Origin: Nonomuraea zeae
GTDB lineage: Bacteria > Actinomycetota > Actinomycetes > Streptosporangiales > Streptosporangiaceae
Direction: 5' to 3'
Length of the DNA stretch: 37,843 nucleotides
Assembly: GCF_005889725.1 (NCBI RefSeq)
Contig: NZ_VCKX01000106.1
Span: forward strand, 1 to 37,843
Part shown: piece by piece, positions 15,095-22,864 of the stretch
How the letters are laid out: each line of letters begins with the position of its first letter
How positions within the stretch are numbered: the first letter of the stretch is position 1
Position numbers and translations under genes: made by a program
Notes under the pieces: model-generated
Seen by the model: the letters and a program-made list of their open reading frames with translations, nothing else
What the model was told of the DNA's origin: nothing
Databases searched by the model: none

Positions 15095-16420
15095 TCACAT
15101 CCCGCGCTCGGTCACCGCGGGCCCGCCCGTCCGCAGGTGGTTGAAGACGAGGTTGAGCACGATCACCAGCAGGCTGCCGGTGCTGATGCCGCTGTTCAGG
15201 ATCGTCTGCGCCCAGTCGGGGAACTTGTCGTAGAAGTCCGGAGCGCCGACCGGGATGGCGGCCACGCCGATGGAGACGGCCACGATGACCAGGTTGTGGT
15301 TGCCCTCGAAGCTCACCTTGGTCAGCGTGCGGATGCCGGAGGCGGCCACGGTGCCGAACATGGCGATCCCCGCGCCGCCGAGGACGGGCTGGGGGATGGC
15401 CGCGATCACCGCGCCGAGCATGGGGATCAGGCCCAGGAGCACCAGGATGCCGCCCGCCGTGGCCACCACCCAGCGACTGCGTACGCCGGTCAGCCCGACG
15501 AGGCCGACGTTCTGGGCGAAGGCGGTGTAGGGGAAGGTGTTGAAGACGCCGCCGAGCGCGGTCGAGAACCCGTCGGCGCGCAGCCCGTCCGCCAGCCGCC
15601 GGGGCGTCAGGTCCGAGCCGGTCATCTCGGCCACGGCCACGAAGTCGCCGGTCGTCTCGGTCATGGACACGAGCATGACCACGCACATCGAGATGATCGC
15701 GGTGACCTGGAAGGTGGGCAGCCCGAACGCGAACGGCGTGCTGATCCCGAACAGCGCGGCCGAGCCCACGCCCGAGAAGTCGGTGAACCCGAGCGGGATC
15801 GCGGCCAGCGTGCCGGCGGCGATGCCCACCAGCACGGCGATCCGGCCGAGGAACCCCTTGGAGAGCCGGTAGACGGCGAGGATGAGCAGCAGCACGGCGG
15901 CGGCCATGGCGATGTTGCGCGGCTCGCCGTACGACGGGCTGCCGGCGCCTCCTGCGGCCCACCGGGCGGCGACGGGCAGCAGCGACAGCCCGATGATCGT
16001 GATGATGGTGCCGGTGACCAGCGGCGGGAAGAACCTGACGATCCTCGCGAAGTAGGGTGCGACGGCCACGACGAGCAGCCCGGAGACGATGACGGCGCCG
16101 TAGATGGCCGGGAGCCCGCCCTGCGTGGTGCCGATGAGCACCATCGGCGTGACAGCCGCGAACGTGCAGCCCTGCATGATGGGCAGCCGGACGCCGAAGC
16201 GCCACACGCCCACGCACTGGATGAGCGTGGCGATGCCGCTGACGAGCAGGTCGGCGTTGATCAGGTACGCGAGCTGGTCGGGCGGCAGCTTGAGCGCGCC
16301 GCCCACGATGAGCGGCACCGCCACGGCGCCGGCGTACATCGCCAGCACGTGCTGCAGGCCGAGCGTGCCCAGCTGCGCGATCGGCAGGCGCGCGTCGACC
16401 GGATGCACCTCACTTGTCAT
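15095..16420 (-). CDS. NCS2-family uric acid/xanthine permease
   Basis: This is a nucleobase:cation symporter-2 of 441 residues with about 14 membrane segments. Signatures are LGLQHVLAMYAGAVAVPLIVG at TM1, the TM3 sequence GVRLPIMQGCTFAAVTPM, the substrate-binding VSMTETTGDFVAVAE in TM8, and the NCS2 motif TAFAQNVGLVGLTGV with the QNxG of TM10. These fit the PbuX/UacT xanthine-urate branch rather than uracil carriers, as does its operon with glycerate kinase, allantoinase and allantoicase. ATG 16420 has GGAG 6 nt upstream. Urate, xanthine and allantoin remain possible substrates. Confidence 0.92.
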   Translation of the reverse strand: MTSEVHPVDARLPIAQLGTLGLQHVLAMYAGAVAVPLIVGGALKLPPDQLAYLINADLLVSGIATLIQCVGVWRFGVRLPIMQGCTFAAVTPMVLIGTTQGGLPAIYGAVIVSGLLVVAVAPYFARIVRFFPPLVTGTIITIIGLSLLPVAARWAAGGAGSPSYGEPRNIAMAAAVLLLILAVYRLSKGFLGRIAVLVGIAAGTLAAIPLGFTDFSGVGSAALFGISTPFAFGLPTFQVTAIISMCVVMLVSMTETTGDFVAVAEMTGSDLTPRRLADGLRADGFSTALGGVFNTFPYTAFAQNVGLVGLTGVRSRWVVATAGGILVLLGLIPMLGAVIAAIPQPVLGGAGIAMFGTVAASGIRTLTKVSFEGNHNLVIVAVSIGVAAIPVGAPDFYDKFPDWAQTILNSGISTGSLLVIVLNLVFNHLRTGGPAVTERGM

Positions 16421-16421
16421 G

Positions 16422-16480
16422 GGTCACTCCAGGTTCAGGGGGGTGACCTCCAGTGAAACAACGGATCTCCCCGCAACCTA
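16422..16480 (-). promoter_or_regulatory. Leader and -10 box of the permease operon
   Basis: Minus-strand TAGGTT (plus-strand 16475-16480) is a likely -10 box, giving a leader of about 50 nt. In the leader GGTCAC and GTGACC (plus-strand 16442-16447 and 16422-16427) can form a hairpin that brackets the GGAG Shine-Dalgarno, so it may be an operator or a translational control. A TAGGCT (16540-16545) on the plus strand serves the divergent gene. Confidence 0.4.
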
Positions 16481-16567
16481 TGCACGTGACCATCAACCGC
16501 CACCCCGTCCGGCCGTCGTCAGGTGTGTGATCCTCCAACTAGGCTCACTGCACGGAAGGGGGCGTTT

Positions 16568-17734
16568 GTGCGGATCTCAACCGAACAGCGGCGGGCCCGG
16601 CTCGGCTCGCGGCACCGGCTCGCGCGCAAGGCGGCGACTCCGGAGGAGGCCGCGGCGTCCGTGGTGGCGCTGCACGGCACCGATCCGGCGACCGTGTTCC
16701 TGTCGGCGGGCGCGCGGCTCGCCGAGCCCGGCCCCGAGCCGGTCGAGCGGGCCCTGTACACCGAGCGCACGCTGGTGCGGATGACCGGGATGCGGCGCAC
16801 GGTGTTCGTGGTGCCCGCCGGCCTGGCGCCGGTGGTGCACCACTCGTCGATGCTGCCGATCGCCCGCAGGGAGCGCGCGTCGATGCTGAAGGCGTTCGGC
16901 CCGGGCGGCTGGGACGACGCGCGGCTCAAGGAGGTCGAGGCGTCCGTGCTGGCGGCGCTGGCCGCGGCCGGCGAGGCGACGACCACCGAGCTGGGCGTGC
17001 TGGAGCCGCGGCTGCGCGAGCAGGTCAGGGTGGCCGTCGGCAAGCCGTACGAGGGGGTGGTGAGCGTGGGCTCGCGCCTGCTGCCCCTGATGGCGATGGA
17101 CGGCCTGCTGGTACGCAGGGGCCGCCACTCCGGTACGTGGATCAGCGGGCAGCACCGCTGGGGCCTGGCGCCGGAGATGGCCGAGCTGGCCGTCCACGAG
17201 GCGCAGGCGGAGCTGGCCCGCCGGTGGCTGGCGGCGTTCGGGCCCGGCACGGAGGCCGACCTGAAGTGGTGGACCGGCTGGACGCTGAAGGACGTGCGCG
17301 CGGCGCTGGCCGCGGTCGGCGCGGTCGCGGTGGAGCTGGCGGAGGGCACCGGATTCGTGCTGCCCGGCGACCTGGACGAGGTGGCCGCGCCCGAGCCGTG
17401 GGCGGCGCTGCTGCCCGCGCTCGACCCGACGCCGATGGGCTGGCAGGCCCGTGACTGGTACCTGCCGCCCGAGCACCGGGCCGAGCTGTTCGACCGCAGC
17501 GGGAACATCGGGCCGACCGTCTGGTGGGACGGCCGGGTCGTGGGCGGCTGGGCGCAGCGGCGGGACGGCGAGATCGTGTGGCGGCTGCTGGCGGACGTGG
17601 GCGCCGACGCGCGGGCGGCCGTCGAGGCGGAGGTGGCCGGGCTGGCCGCCTGGCTCGGCGGGATCACGGTGACGCCCCGCTTCCGCACCCCGCTGGAGCG
17701 CGCGCTGTCCGCGGGGCCGTCCGCCGAGAGCTAG
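16568..17734 (+). CDS. Winged-helix protein of the YcaQ/AlkZ (HTH_42) family
   Basis: The 388-residue protein spans the whole HTH_42 domain of the YcaQ/AlkZ DNA glycosylase superfamily, whose studied members unhook interstrand crosslinks or excise bulky alkyl adducts. Visible features are RLARKAATPEEAAA, VVALHGTDPATVFLSAGAR, LVRMTGMRRTVFVVP, DLKWWTGWTLKDVRAAL and LPALDPTPMGWQARDWY near the C-terminus. At the position of the catalytic Q-x-Q/Q-x-D motif of the family this protein seems to carry H-G-T-D, so glycosylase activity is uncertain. GTG 16568 with GGAAGGGGG upstream is preferred over GTG 16523. It is a plus-strand gene inside a minus-strand purine block, and its TAG overlaps the stop of the next gene. 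Confidence 0.8.
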   Translation: MRISTEQRRARLGSRHRLARKAATPEEAAASVVALHGTDPATVFLSAGARLAEPGPEPVERALYTERTLVRMTGMRRTVFVVPAGLAPVVHHSSMLPIARRERASMLKAFGPGGWDDARLKEVEASVLAALAAAGEATTTELGVLEPRLREQVRVAVGKPYEGVVSVGSRLLPLMAMDGLLVRRGRHSGTWISGQHRWGLAPEMAELAVHEAQAELARRWLAAFGPGTEADLKWWTGWTLKDVRAALAAVGAVAVELAEGTGFVLPGDLDEVAAPEPWAALLPALDPTPMGWQARDWYLPPEHRAELFDRSGNIGPTVWWDGRVVGGWAQRRDGEIVWRLLADVGADARAAVEAEVAGLAAWLGGITVTPRFRTPLERALSAGPSAES

Positions 17735-17943
17735 GAGACGATCCGGATGAACTCCTCCAGGGAGTAACGGCCGTCCTGGTCGGAGTCCGCCTCCTGGCTC
17801 ATCGCGCCCAGCGCCTCGGCGGGCAGGGCGGGGAAGTGGACCTTCAGCTCGGTCTCGCTGATGTAGCCGTCGCCGTCGGTGTCGATCGACGCGAAGGTGC
17901 TCTTGAGCTGCGCCAGCCGCTCGCCTGAGAGTTCCGCTGACAC
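17731..17943 (-). CDS. Small EF-hand calcium-binding protein
   Basis: This is a calmodulin-like protein of 70 residues with two EF-hands. The loops are DTDGDGYISETE and DSDQDGRYSLEE, both with the canonical D-x-D-x-D-G and a terminal Glu, separated by a helix (LPAEALGAMSQEA). The target is unknown; similar small EF-hand proteins are common in actinomycetes. GTG 17943 with AAAGG 7 nt upstream is preferred; GTG 17958 would add five residues. A TAAGGT box lies about 40 nt upstream on the minus strand. Its TAG stop and the TAG of the convergent winged-helix gene share the four bases CTAG at 17731-17734. Confidence 0.88.
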   Translation of the reverse strand: MSAELSGERLAQLKSTFASIDTDGDGYISETELKVHFPALPAEALGAMSQEADSDQDGRYSLEEFIRIVS

Positions 17944-18062
17944 GGGGCCGCCTTTCACTACTCCATTCCGGACATTTCACACCTTAGTCATCATCGAGCT
18001 ATCACGAACCCCCCTGCGTACCGGCGCGTCGTGAGCGGCCGTGCCGAGCCGGTGCGAGGTCC

Positions 18063-18107
18063 TGGAGGTGCTGGAGGTGCTGGACGTGCTGGACGTGCTG
18101 GACGAGG
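18063..18107. repeat. 9-bp tandem repeat (5 units)
   Basis: TGGAGGTGC or TGGACGTGC is repeated in tandem between the deaminase stop (18129) and the EF-hand gene. The first two units are identical, the next two identical to each other, and the fifth is degraded. Confidence 0.8.
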
Positions 18108-18128
18108 CGGCTGCCTGGCTCCCCGCCC

Positions 18129-19514
18129 CTACGTTTCCGGGTGGACCTCCTTCGCGGCGGTGAACCCGCGCTCCTCCGCCAGCCGCAGCAGCCGCTGCCG
18201 GGCCGCCACCCCCGCCCGTCCGGCCTCGTCCTGCGCGACGGTCCGCAGCTCGCCGTCCTCGACCACGCTCCGCCCGCCGACCAGCACCCGGGCCAGTGGT
18301 GGCGGCGGCCCGAAGACCAGCGCGCAGACCGGGTCGGCGACGGCGGCGGTGAACGGGCCGTCCACCCGCCAGAGCGCCAGGTCGGCGAGCTTGCCCGGCT
18401 CGATCGAGCCCAGCTCGCCCGCGCGCCCGAGGTTGCGCGCGCCGCCCAGCGTGGCCAGCTCCAGCGCCTGCCTGGCCGTCAGGGCGTCGGGACCGTACCG
18501 GGCGCGCTGGAACAGCAGGGCCTGCCGCATCTCCCCCGCCAGCGGCGTCAGCTCGGAAGAGGCGCTGCCGTCCACGCCCAGCCCCACGTTCGCGCCGCGG
18601 CGCAGCATCTCCGACACCCGGGCGATCCCCGCGCCGAGCCGCCCGTTCGAGGAGGGGCAGTGCGCCGATCCGGTGCCGGTGGCGGCGAGCTTGCCGATGT
18701 CGCCGTCGCTCAGGTGCACCGTGTGCGCGAACCACACGTCAGGCCCGAGCCAGCCCAGCTGCTCCATGTAGTCCACGGGACGCAGCCCGAACTGCTTCAC
18801 GCAGTGCTCGTCCTCGTCCATGGTCTCGGCGATGTGCGTGTGCAGGCGTACGCCCTTGGCCCTGGCCAGGGCGGCGCTCTCGGTCATCAGCGCGGCGCTG
18901 GCCGAGAACGGCGAGCACGGCGCGACCGCCACCCGCAGCATCGAGGAGAACGACGGGTCGTGGTAGGCGTCCACGGCCTCGGCCGTGGCGGTCAGGATGT
19001 CGTCGAGCTCCTCGACCACGACGTCCGGCGGCAGCCCGCCCTGCGACTGGCCCCGGTCCATGGAGCCCCGCGCCGGGTGGAACCTGATGCCCACCTCGCG
19101 CGCGGCCTCGATCTCGGCCGCGAGCAGGTCGCCCCGGCCCTTGGGGAAGACGTAGTGGTGGTCGCTGGAGGTGGTGCAGCCCGACAGCGCCAGCCAGCCC
19201 AGGCCGGCCGTGGCCGCCCCGTGGACGACCTCGGCGTCCATCGCGGCCCACACCTGGTAGAGCGCCGTCAGCCACTCGAACAGGGTCGCGTCCTGCGCCA
19301 GGCCCTGCGAGGCCCATTGGTACAGGTGGTGGTGGGTGTTGACCAGGCCGGGGGTGGCCAGGCAGCCGGTGCCGTCGATCCGGGCTGTCCCGTCGGGCAC
19401 GCCGGGCGCGGGGCCCGCGCCCAGCTCGGCGATCCGATCCCCCTCGATCCTGATATATCCGGACTCGATCTCGGGGCCGGCCACCGGCGCGATGTACACG
19501 TTCTCGATCAGCAT
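18129..19514 (-). CDS. 8-oxoguanine deaminase-type amidohydrolase
   Basis: This amidohydrolase (461 residues) should deaminate 8-oxoguanine to urate, or a related aminopurine/aminotriazine, feeding the uricase encoded upstream. Metal ligands are NTHHHLYQW (about 61-69), HTHIAETMDEDEHC (about 235), HCPSSNGRLGAG (about 291) and GLGVDGSAS with the catalytic Asp (about 319). The HHHLYQ sequence with DATLFEWL is characteristic of the 8-oxoguanine deaminase/hydroxyatrazine hydrolase group rather than guanine deaminase. ATG 19514 has GAGGGG about 10 nt upstream. The frame is open far upstream, through a 12-bp repeat and into the 2Fe-2S gene, but that part is not homologous to anything recognisable. 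Confidence 0.88.
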   Translation of the reverse strand: MLIENVYIAPVAGPEIESGYIRIEGDRIAELGAGPAPGVPDGTARIDGTGCLATPGLVNTHHHLYQWASQGLAQDATLFEWLTALYQVWAAMDAEVVHGAATAGLGWLALSGCTTSSDHHYVFPKGRGDLLAAEIEAAREVGIRFHPARGSMDRGQSQGGLPPDVVVEELDDILTATAEAVDAYHDPSFSSMLRVAVAPCSPFSASAALMTESAALARAKGVRLHTHIAETMDEDEHCVKQFGLRPVDYMEQLGWLGPDVWFAHTVHLSDGDIGKLAATGTGSAHCPSSNGRLGAGIARVSEMLRRGANVGLGVDGSASSELTPLAGEMRQALLFQRARYGPDALTARQALELATLGGARNLGRAGELGSIEPGKLADLALWRVDGPFTAAVADPVCALVFGPPPPLARVLVGGRSVVEDGELRTVAQDEAGRAGVAARQRLLRLAEERGFTAAKEVHPET

Positions 19515-19545
19515 GCGGTGTCCGCCCCTCGCCTGCCCGCCTAAA

Positions 19546-19653
19546 GGCCCGTCCGCCGACCTGTCCATCGGCCCGTCAGCCGGCCCGTTCACCGGCCCGC
19601 TCATTGGCCCACCCGTTGGCCCACTCACCGGCCCATTCACTGGCCCACTCACT
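19546..19653. repeat. 12-bp minisatellite (9 units) between 2Fe-2S subunit and deaminase genes
   Basis: Nine consecutive 12-bp units of the form GGCCCNYTCAYY fill the gap between the two genes and cover the stop codon of the 2Fe-2S subunit (19649-19651). Units near 19653 are best conserved and those near 19546 more divergent. The minus-strand frame of the deaminase is open throughout and would read Gly-Pro-x-Ser/Asn repeats. Confidence 0.85.
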
Positions 19654-20122
19654 GGCCCGCCGCCTTTCTGGTCGCGGCCAGCCGTACGGCGTCGAGGATC
19701 TTCTCGTAGCCCGTGCACCGGCACAGGTTGCCCGCGAGCGCCTCCCTGATCTCGGCGTCCGACGGCCGCTCCACCCGTTCGAGCAGGTCGTGGGCCTGCA
19801 CCACCAGCCCCGGCGTGCAGAAGCCGCACTGCACGGCCCCGCACTCCACGAACGCCTCCTGCACGGGGTCGAGCCGGTCCCCGTCGGCGAGCCCCTCGAC
19901 CGTGCGGACCCGCCGCCCCTCCGCCTGCCCCGCGGCCACCAGGCACGCGCAGACCGGCACGCCGTCGAGGTAGACCGTGCACGAGCCGCACTCGCCCTGC
20001 TCGCAGGCGTTCTTGGAGCCGGGCAGGCCCATGCGCTCGCGCAGCACGTACAGGAGGCTCTCGCCCTCCCACACGTCGTCGGCGCTCTCCTCGCGGCCGT
20101 TGACGGTGAAGGTGACGCGCAT
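19649..20122 (-). CDS. 2Fe-2S subunit of xanthine dehydrogenase-type enzyme
   Basis: This small electron-transfer subunit (157 residues) has two [2Fe-2S] clusters. The N-terminal plant-ferredoxin-type site is NACEQGECGSCTVYLDG plus the distal Cys of PVCACL. The C-terminal helical site is CGAVQCGFCTPG and NLCRCTGYEKI. This is the standard CoxS/XdhC-like layout. Its ATG overlaps the TGA of the FAD subunit gene by one base, so the two are coupled. The partner molybdopterin subunit that normally accompanies them is not encoded in this window. The stop codon lies in a 12-bp minisatellite. Confidence 0.93.
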   Translation of the reverse strand: MRVTFTVNGREESADDVWEGESLLYVLRERMGLPGSKNACEQGECGSCTVYLDGVPVCACLVAAGQAEGRRVRTVEGLADGDRLDPVQEAFVECGAVQCGFCTPGLVVQAHDLLERVERPSDAEIREALAGNLCRCTGYEKILDAVRLAATRKAAGQ

Positions 20123-20982
20123 CAGGCGGCCCTCCTTCCCAGATGGTCGTTCCAGGCCCAGGTCAGCGTCCGGCGGGCCATCACGCCGATGGCGTGCACG
20201 CGGTAGCCGGCGGTGCCGCGTACGTCGTCGATCGGCGCGGCGGCGGCCGCGCACAGCTCGCCGAAGCGCTTGAGCAGCGTCGGATCCAGCGGCGCGGTCC
20301 AGTCGAGCTCCGCAGCCAGCAGCGCCTCCGCCTCCAGCGCGCGGCGCGGCGTGGGGGCGGCCGAGCCGATCCCCGTGCCGACCCGCCCCTCGCCGGGATG
20401 CAGCGCGATCGCGAACGAGCACACCGCGATCACCATCGCGTTGCGCGTCCCGACCTTGGAGAAGTATTGCGGCCCGGTGGCGGGCGGCACGTGAACGGCC
20501 CTGATCAGCTCGTCCGGCTCCAGCGCGCTGCGCTTGACCCCGCGGTAGAACTCGGCGGCCGGGATCATCCTGACGCCCCGGTCGCGCGACTCGGCCTCGA
20601 CCACCGCGCCGGCCGCCAGCAGCGGCGGATGGCTGTCGCCCGCGGGCGAGGCCGCGCCGAGGTTCCCGCCGACGGAGCCGCGGTTGCGGATCTGCGGCGA
20701 GCCGACCGTCCGCGACGCCTGGGCGAGCCCCGGCAGCGGGCCGCCGAGCTCGTCGATGATCCGCGTGTACGGCACCCCCGCCCCGACCCGGCAGAGCCCG
20801 CCGGCCATCTCCCAGTCCCGCAGCTCGGGCACCTGGCTGAGGTCGAGCAGCGCGACGGGCCTGCGCACGTCGAAGTTGATCTCGACCATGACGTCGGTGC
20901 CGCCCTGGATGGGCACCGACTCGGGCTGGTCCGCCTTGGCGGCCAGCGCCTCCTCCCACGTCGTGGGGCGCAAGAAGTCCAT
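20122..20982 (-). CDS. FAD-binding subunit of xanthine dehydrogenase-type enzyme
   Basis: This CoxM/XdhB-like subunit (286 residues) carries FAD and passes electrons from the iron-sulfur clusters to NAD+ or another acceptor. FAD-binding motifs are PIQGGTDVMVEINFD (about 24-38) and TVGSPQIRNRGSVGGNLG (about 91-108) with the following SPAGDSHPPLLA. A CO dehydrogenase flavoprotein C-terminal domain follows (KVGTRNAMVIA onward). It is located between uricase and the 2Fe-2S subunit, so xanthine or hypoxanthine oxidation to urate is the likely role. The gap to the uricase stop is 5 bp. Confidence 0.92.
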   Translation of the reverse strand: MDFLRPTTWEEALAAKADQPESVPIQGGTDVMVEINFDVRRPVALLDLSQVPELRDWEMAGGLCRVGAGVPYTRIIDELGGPLPGLAQASRTVGSPQIRNRGSVGGNLGAASPAGDSHPPLLAAGAVVEAESRDRGVRMIPAAEFYRGVKRSALEPDELIRAVHVPPATGPQYFSKVGTRNAMVIAVCSFAIALHPGEGRVGTGIGSAAPTPRRALEAEALLAAELDWTAPLDPTLLKRFGELCAAAAAPIDDVRGTAGYRVHAIGVMARRTLTWAWNDHLGRRAA

Positions 20983-20987
20983 CTCAT

Positions 20988-21848
20988 CTACTCCCAGGCG
21001 AATCCGGCGCCGGGCGCGTCACCGCGCAGCACGCTGCCCTCGATCAGGCCGTACGGGCGGTCGGCGGCGAAATACACCTCGTTGTCGTTGTCCAGGCCGA
21101 AGGGCGACAGGTCGACCAGGAAGTGGTGCTTGTTCGGCATCGCCAGCCTGATCTCGCAGATCTCGGGGCAGGCGCCGAGCGCGCGCTCGCCCATGGCGTA
21201 CAACGTCTGCTGGAGCGACAGGCTGTGCGTGTCGGCGAACGCCTCCAGCAGGCACTGCCGCACCTGCTCGTACGACTTCCCGTACGAGGCCGTCTCACCC
21301 GTGTGCCGCCACCGGGCCGTGACGGCGGTGGCGAGGATGCGGTCGGTGGTGGGCGGGAGCGTGGTGTACTCGTCCACGATGTAGCCGTGGAACTCCGAGC
21401 CCGTCGAGTTGAGCACCACCAGATCCGTCAGCCCGGACACCACGCTGTCGCCGCCGTCCCGGTCGTGGTGGACGACGCACGTGCGCACCTCACCGCCCTC
21501 GCGCACGAACGAGTGGGGCCCGCCGCGGCTCCAGGCGTACTCCTGGATCTCCACCCTGGCGTGGTGGATCGTGGGCTGCGACCCGACGAAATGCCTGGCC
21601 AGTAAGAGGGCGAACTCCTCGATCTGGCCGACGCCGTGCTTCCTGGCGAAGGCGTAGGCGGTGTTCTTCTGCGTGTCGGTCGGCAGGACGGCGGCGTTGT
21701 CGCCGGTCAGGTGGGCGGACTCCATGTCGCCGGACAGCGAGGTGCTGACGTTGATGTCCTTGATGTGGTGGACGGGGCCGTCCCTGACGACGTGGACGAG
21801 CCTGGTCTCCGCCTTGCCGTAGCGGTTGGGGCCGAGCTTGATCGACAT
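20988..21848 (-). CDS. Urate oxidase (uricase)
   Basis: Uricase converts urate to 5-hydroxyisourate with O2, without cofactor. The 286-residue protein has two T-fold domains. Motifs are GKAETRLVHVVRDG near the N-terminus, the catalytic Thr/Lys region LPTDTQKNTAYAFAR (about 55-69), VVLNSTGSEFHGY, and the C-terminal signature MPNKHHFLVDL with the catalytic His. The ATG abuts the TAG of the hydroxyisourate hydrolase gene. It lies in the middle of a six-gene minus-strand operon. It should be cytoplasmic, because no signal or targeting peptide is visible. Confidence 0.96.
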   Translation of the reverse strand: MSIKLGPNRYGKAETRLVHVVRDGPVHHIKDINVSTSLSGDMESAHLTGDNAAVLPTDTQKNTAYAFARKHGVGQIEEFALLLARHFVGSQPTIHHARVEIQEYAWSRGGPHSFVREGGEVRTCVVHHDRDGGDSVVSGLTDLVVLNSTGSEFHGYIVDEYTTLPPTTDRILATAVTARWRHTGETASYGKSYEQVRQCLLEAFADTHSLSLQQTLYAMGERALGACPEICEIRLAMPNKHHFLVDLSPFGLDNDNEVYFAADRPYGLIEGSVLRGDAPGAGFAWE

Positions 21849-22144
<296 letters not shown>

Positions 22145-22148
<4 letters not shown>

Positions 22149-22654
22149 CCGGCCCCCTCCATGAGCTTGCCCAGCCGCAGCCGGGTGATCGCGGCCAGCT
22201 CGCCGCGGACGGCGGCGCGCTCGGTCTCCTCGTCGTTGCCCAGCCGCTCGCGCAGCCTGGCCAGCATCTGGGCGCCGCTGAGGCCGGTGGCGCAGATCAG
22301 GTAGACGTGCCCGAAGCGGTCCTCGTAGGCCCGGTTGCCCGCGGCCAGCTCCGCCCGGGCGTCCTCCTCCACCCCCGACTGCTCCTGGCGCGACCACGAC
22401 GCCTCCCGGCCGGCCCCGCCCGCCCGCTCGCCGATCCGCGGGTGCGCGCTCAGCGCCTCCAGCACGTCGGGCCAGGCCAGCTCCCGCACGACCGCCTCCG
22501 CGCTCTCCACCAGCCGGGCGACGCTCTCGTACGGCCGCAGCGCCGCGACCTTCCTGGCGAAGGCGCGCGAGGCGCAGCAGGTCAGCAGCTCCGCCTCGGC
22601 GGCGGCCGGCGACCGGGCGTTCAAGGCGCGCAGCGCGCTCAGCGTGTCGGGCAT
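22145..22654 (-). CDS. OHCU decarboxylase
   Basis: This enzyme decarboxylates 2-oxo-4-hydroxy-4-carboxy-5-ureidoimidazoline to (S)-allantoin. The 169-residue helical protein shows the catalytic ALSAHPRIGER (His at about 72) and ASWSRQEQSGV. It ends with YEDRFGHVYLICATGLSGAQMLARLRERL, where the family has the FGxxFLICA(T/V)G signature. ATG 22654 is the likely start; GTG 22669 would add five residues, and neither has a Shine-Dalgarno. It is the promoter-proximal gene of the urate operon, so the control region should lie in 22655-22739, before a 25-bp repeat array. Confidence 0.92.
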
Positions 22655-22739
22655 GTCAGAAGTACACACATGCGCCTCGTGCCCGGTCCATCCGCGAGAA
22701 CTCCGAACCTCCCCGCCGGATGGCCGGAACTTTTCGTGT

Positions 22740-22864
22740 CATGCTCCAAGAGCCGGGTTCGCACGACCTCCAAGAGCCGGGCTCCACACGACCGCCAACA
22801 GCCGGGGTCCACACGACCGCGAAGACCCGGGCTTCACACGACCTCCAACAGCCCAGGCTCACAC
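22740..22864. repeat. 25-bp tandem repeat array (5 units)
   Basis: Five units of exactly 25 bp run from 22740, 22765, 22790, 22815 and 22840, with the form GACCTCCAAGAGCCGGGCTCC followed by ACAC. The units differ at a few positions each. The last covers the final codon and stop of the oxidoreductase gene (22859-22861). The array sits immediately upstream of the urate operon promoter region. Confidence 0.9.

Noticed and set aside
18129..19544. Plus-strand frame opposite the deaminase
   Set aside because: Antisense to a gene with complete metal-binding motifs; Arg/Gly/His-rich shadow.
19515..20072. N-terminal extension of the 8-oxoguanine deaminase through the 12-bp repeat
   Set aside because: The frame is open, but upstream of 19652 it lies inside the 2Fe-2S gene in another frame, and family homology begins at MLIENV (19514), which has a Shine-Dalgarno.
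22740..22864. CRISPR array
   Set aside because: Units are contiguous 25-bp repeats without spacers, and no cas genes are present.
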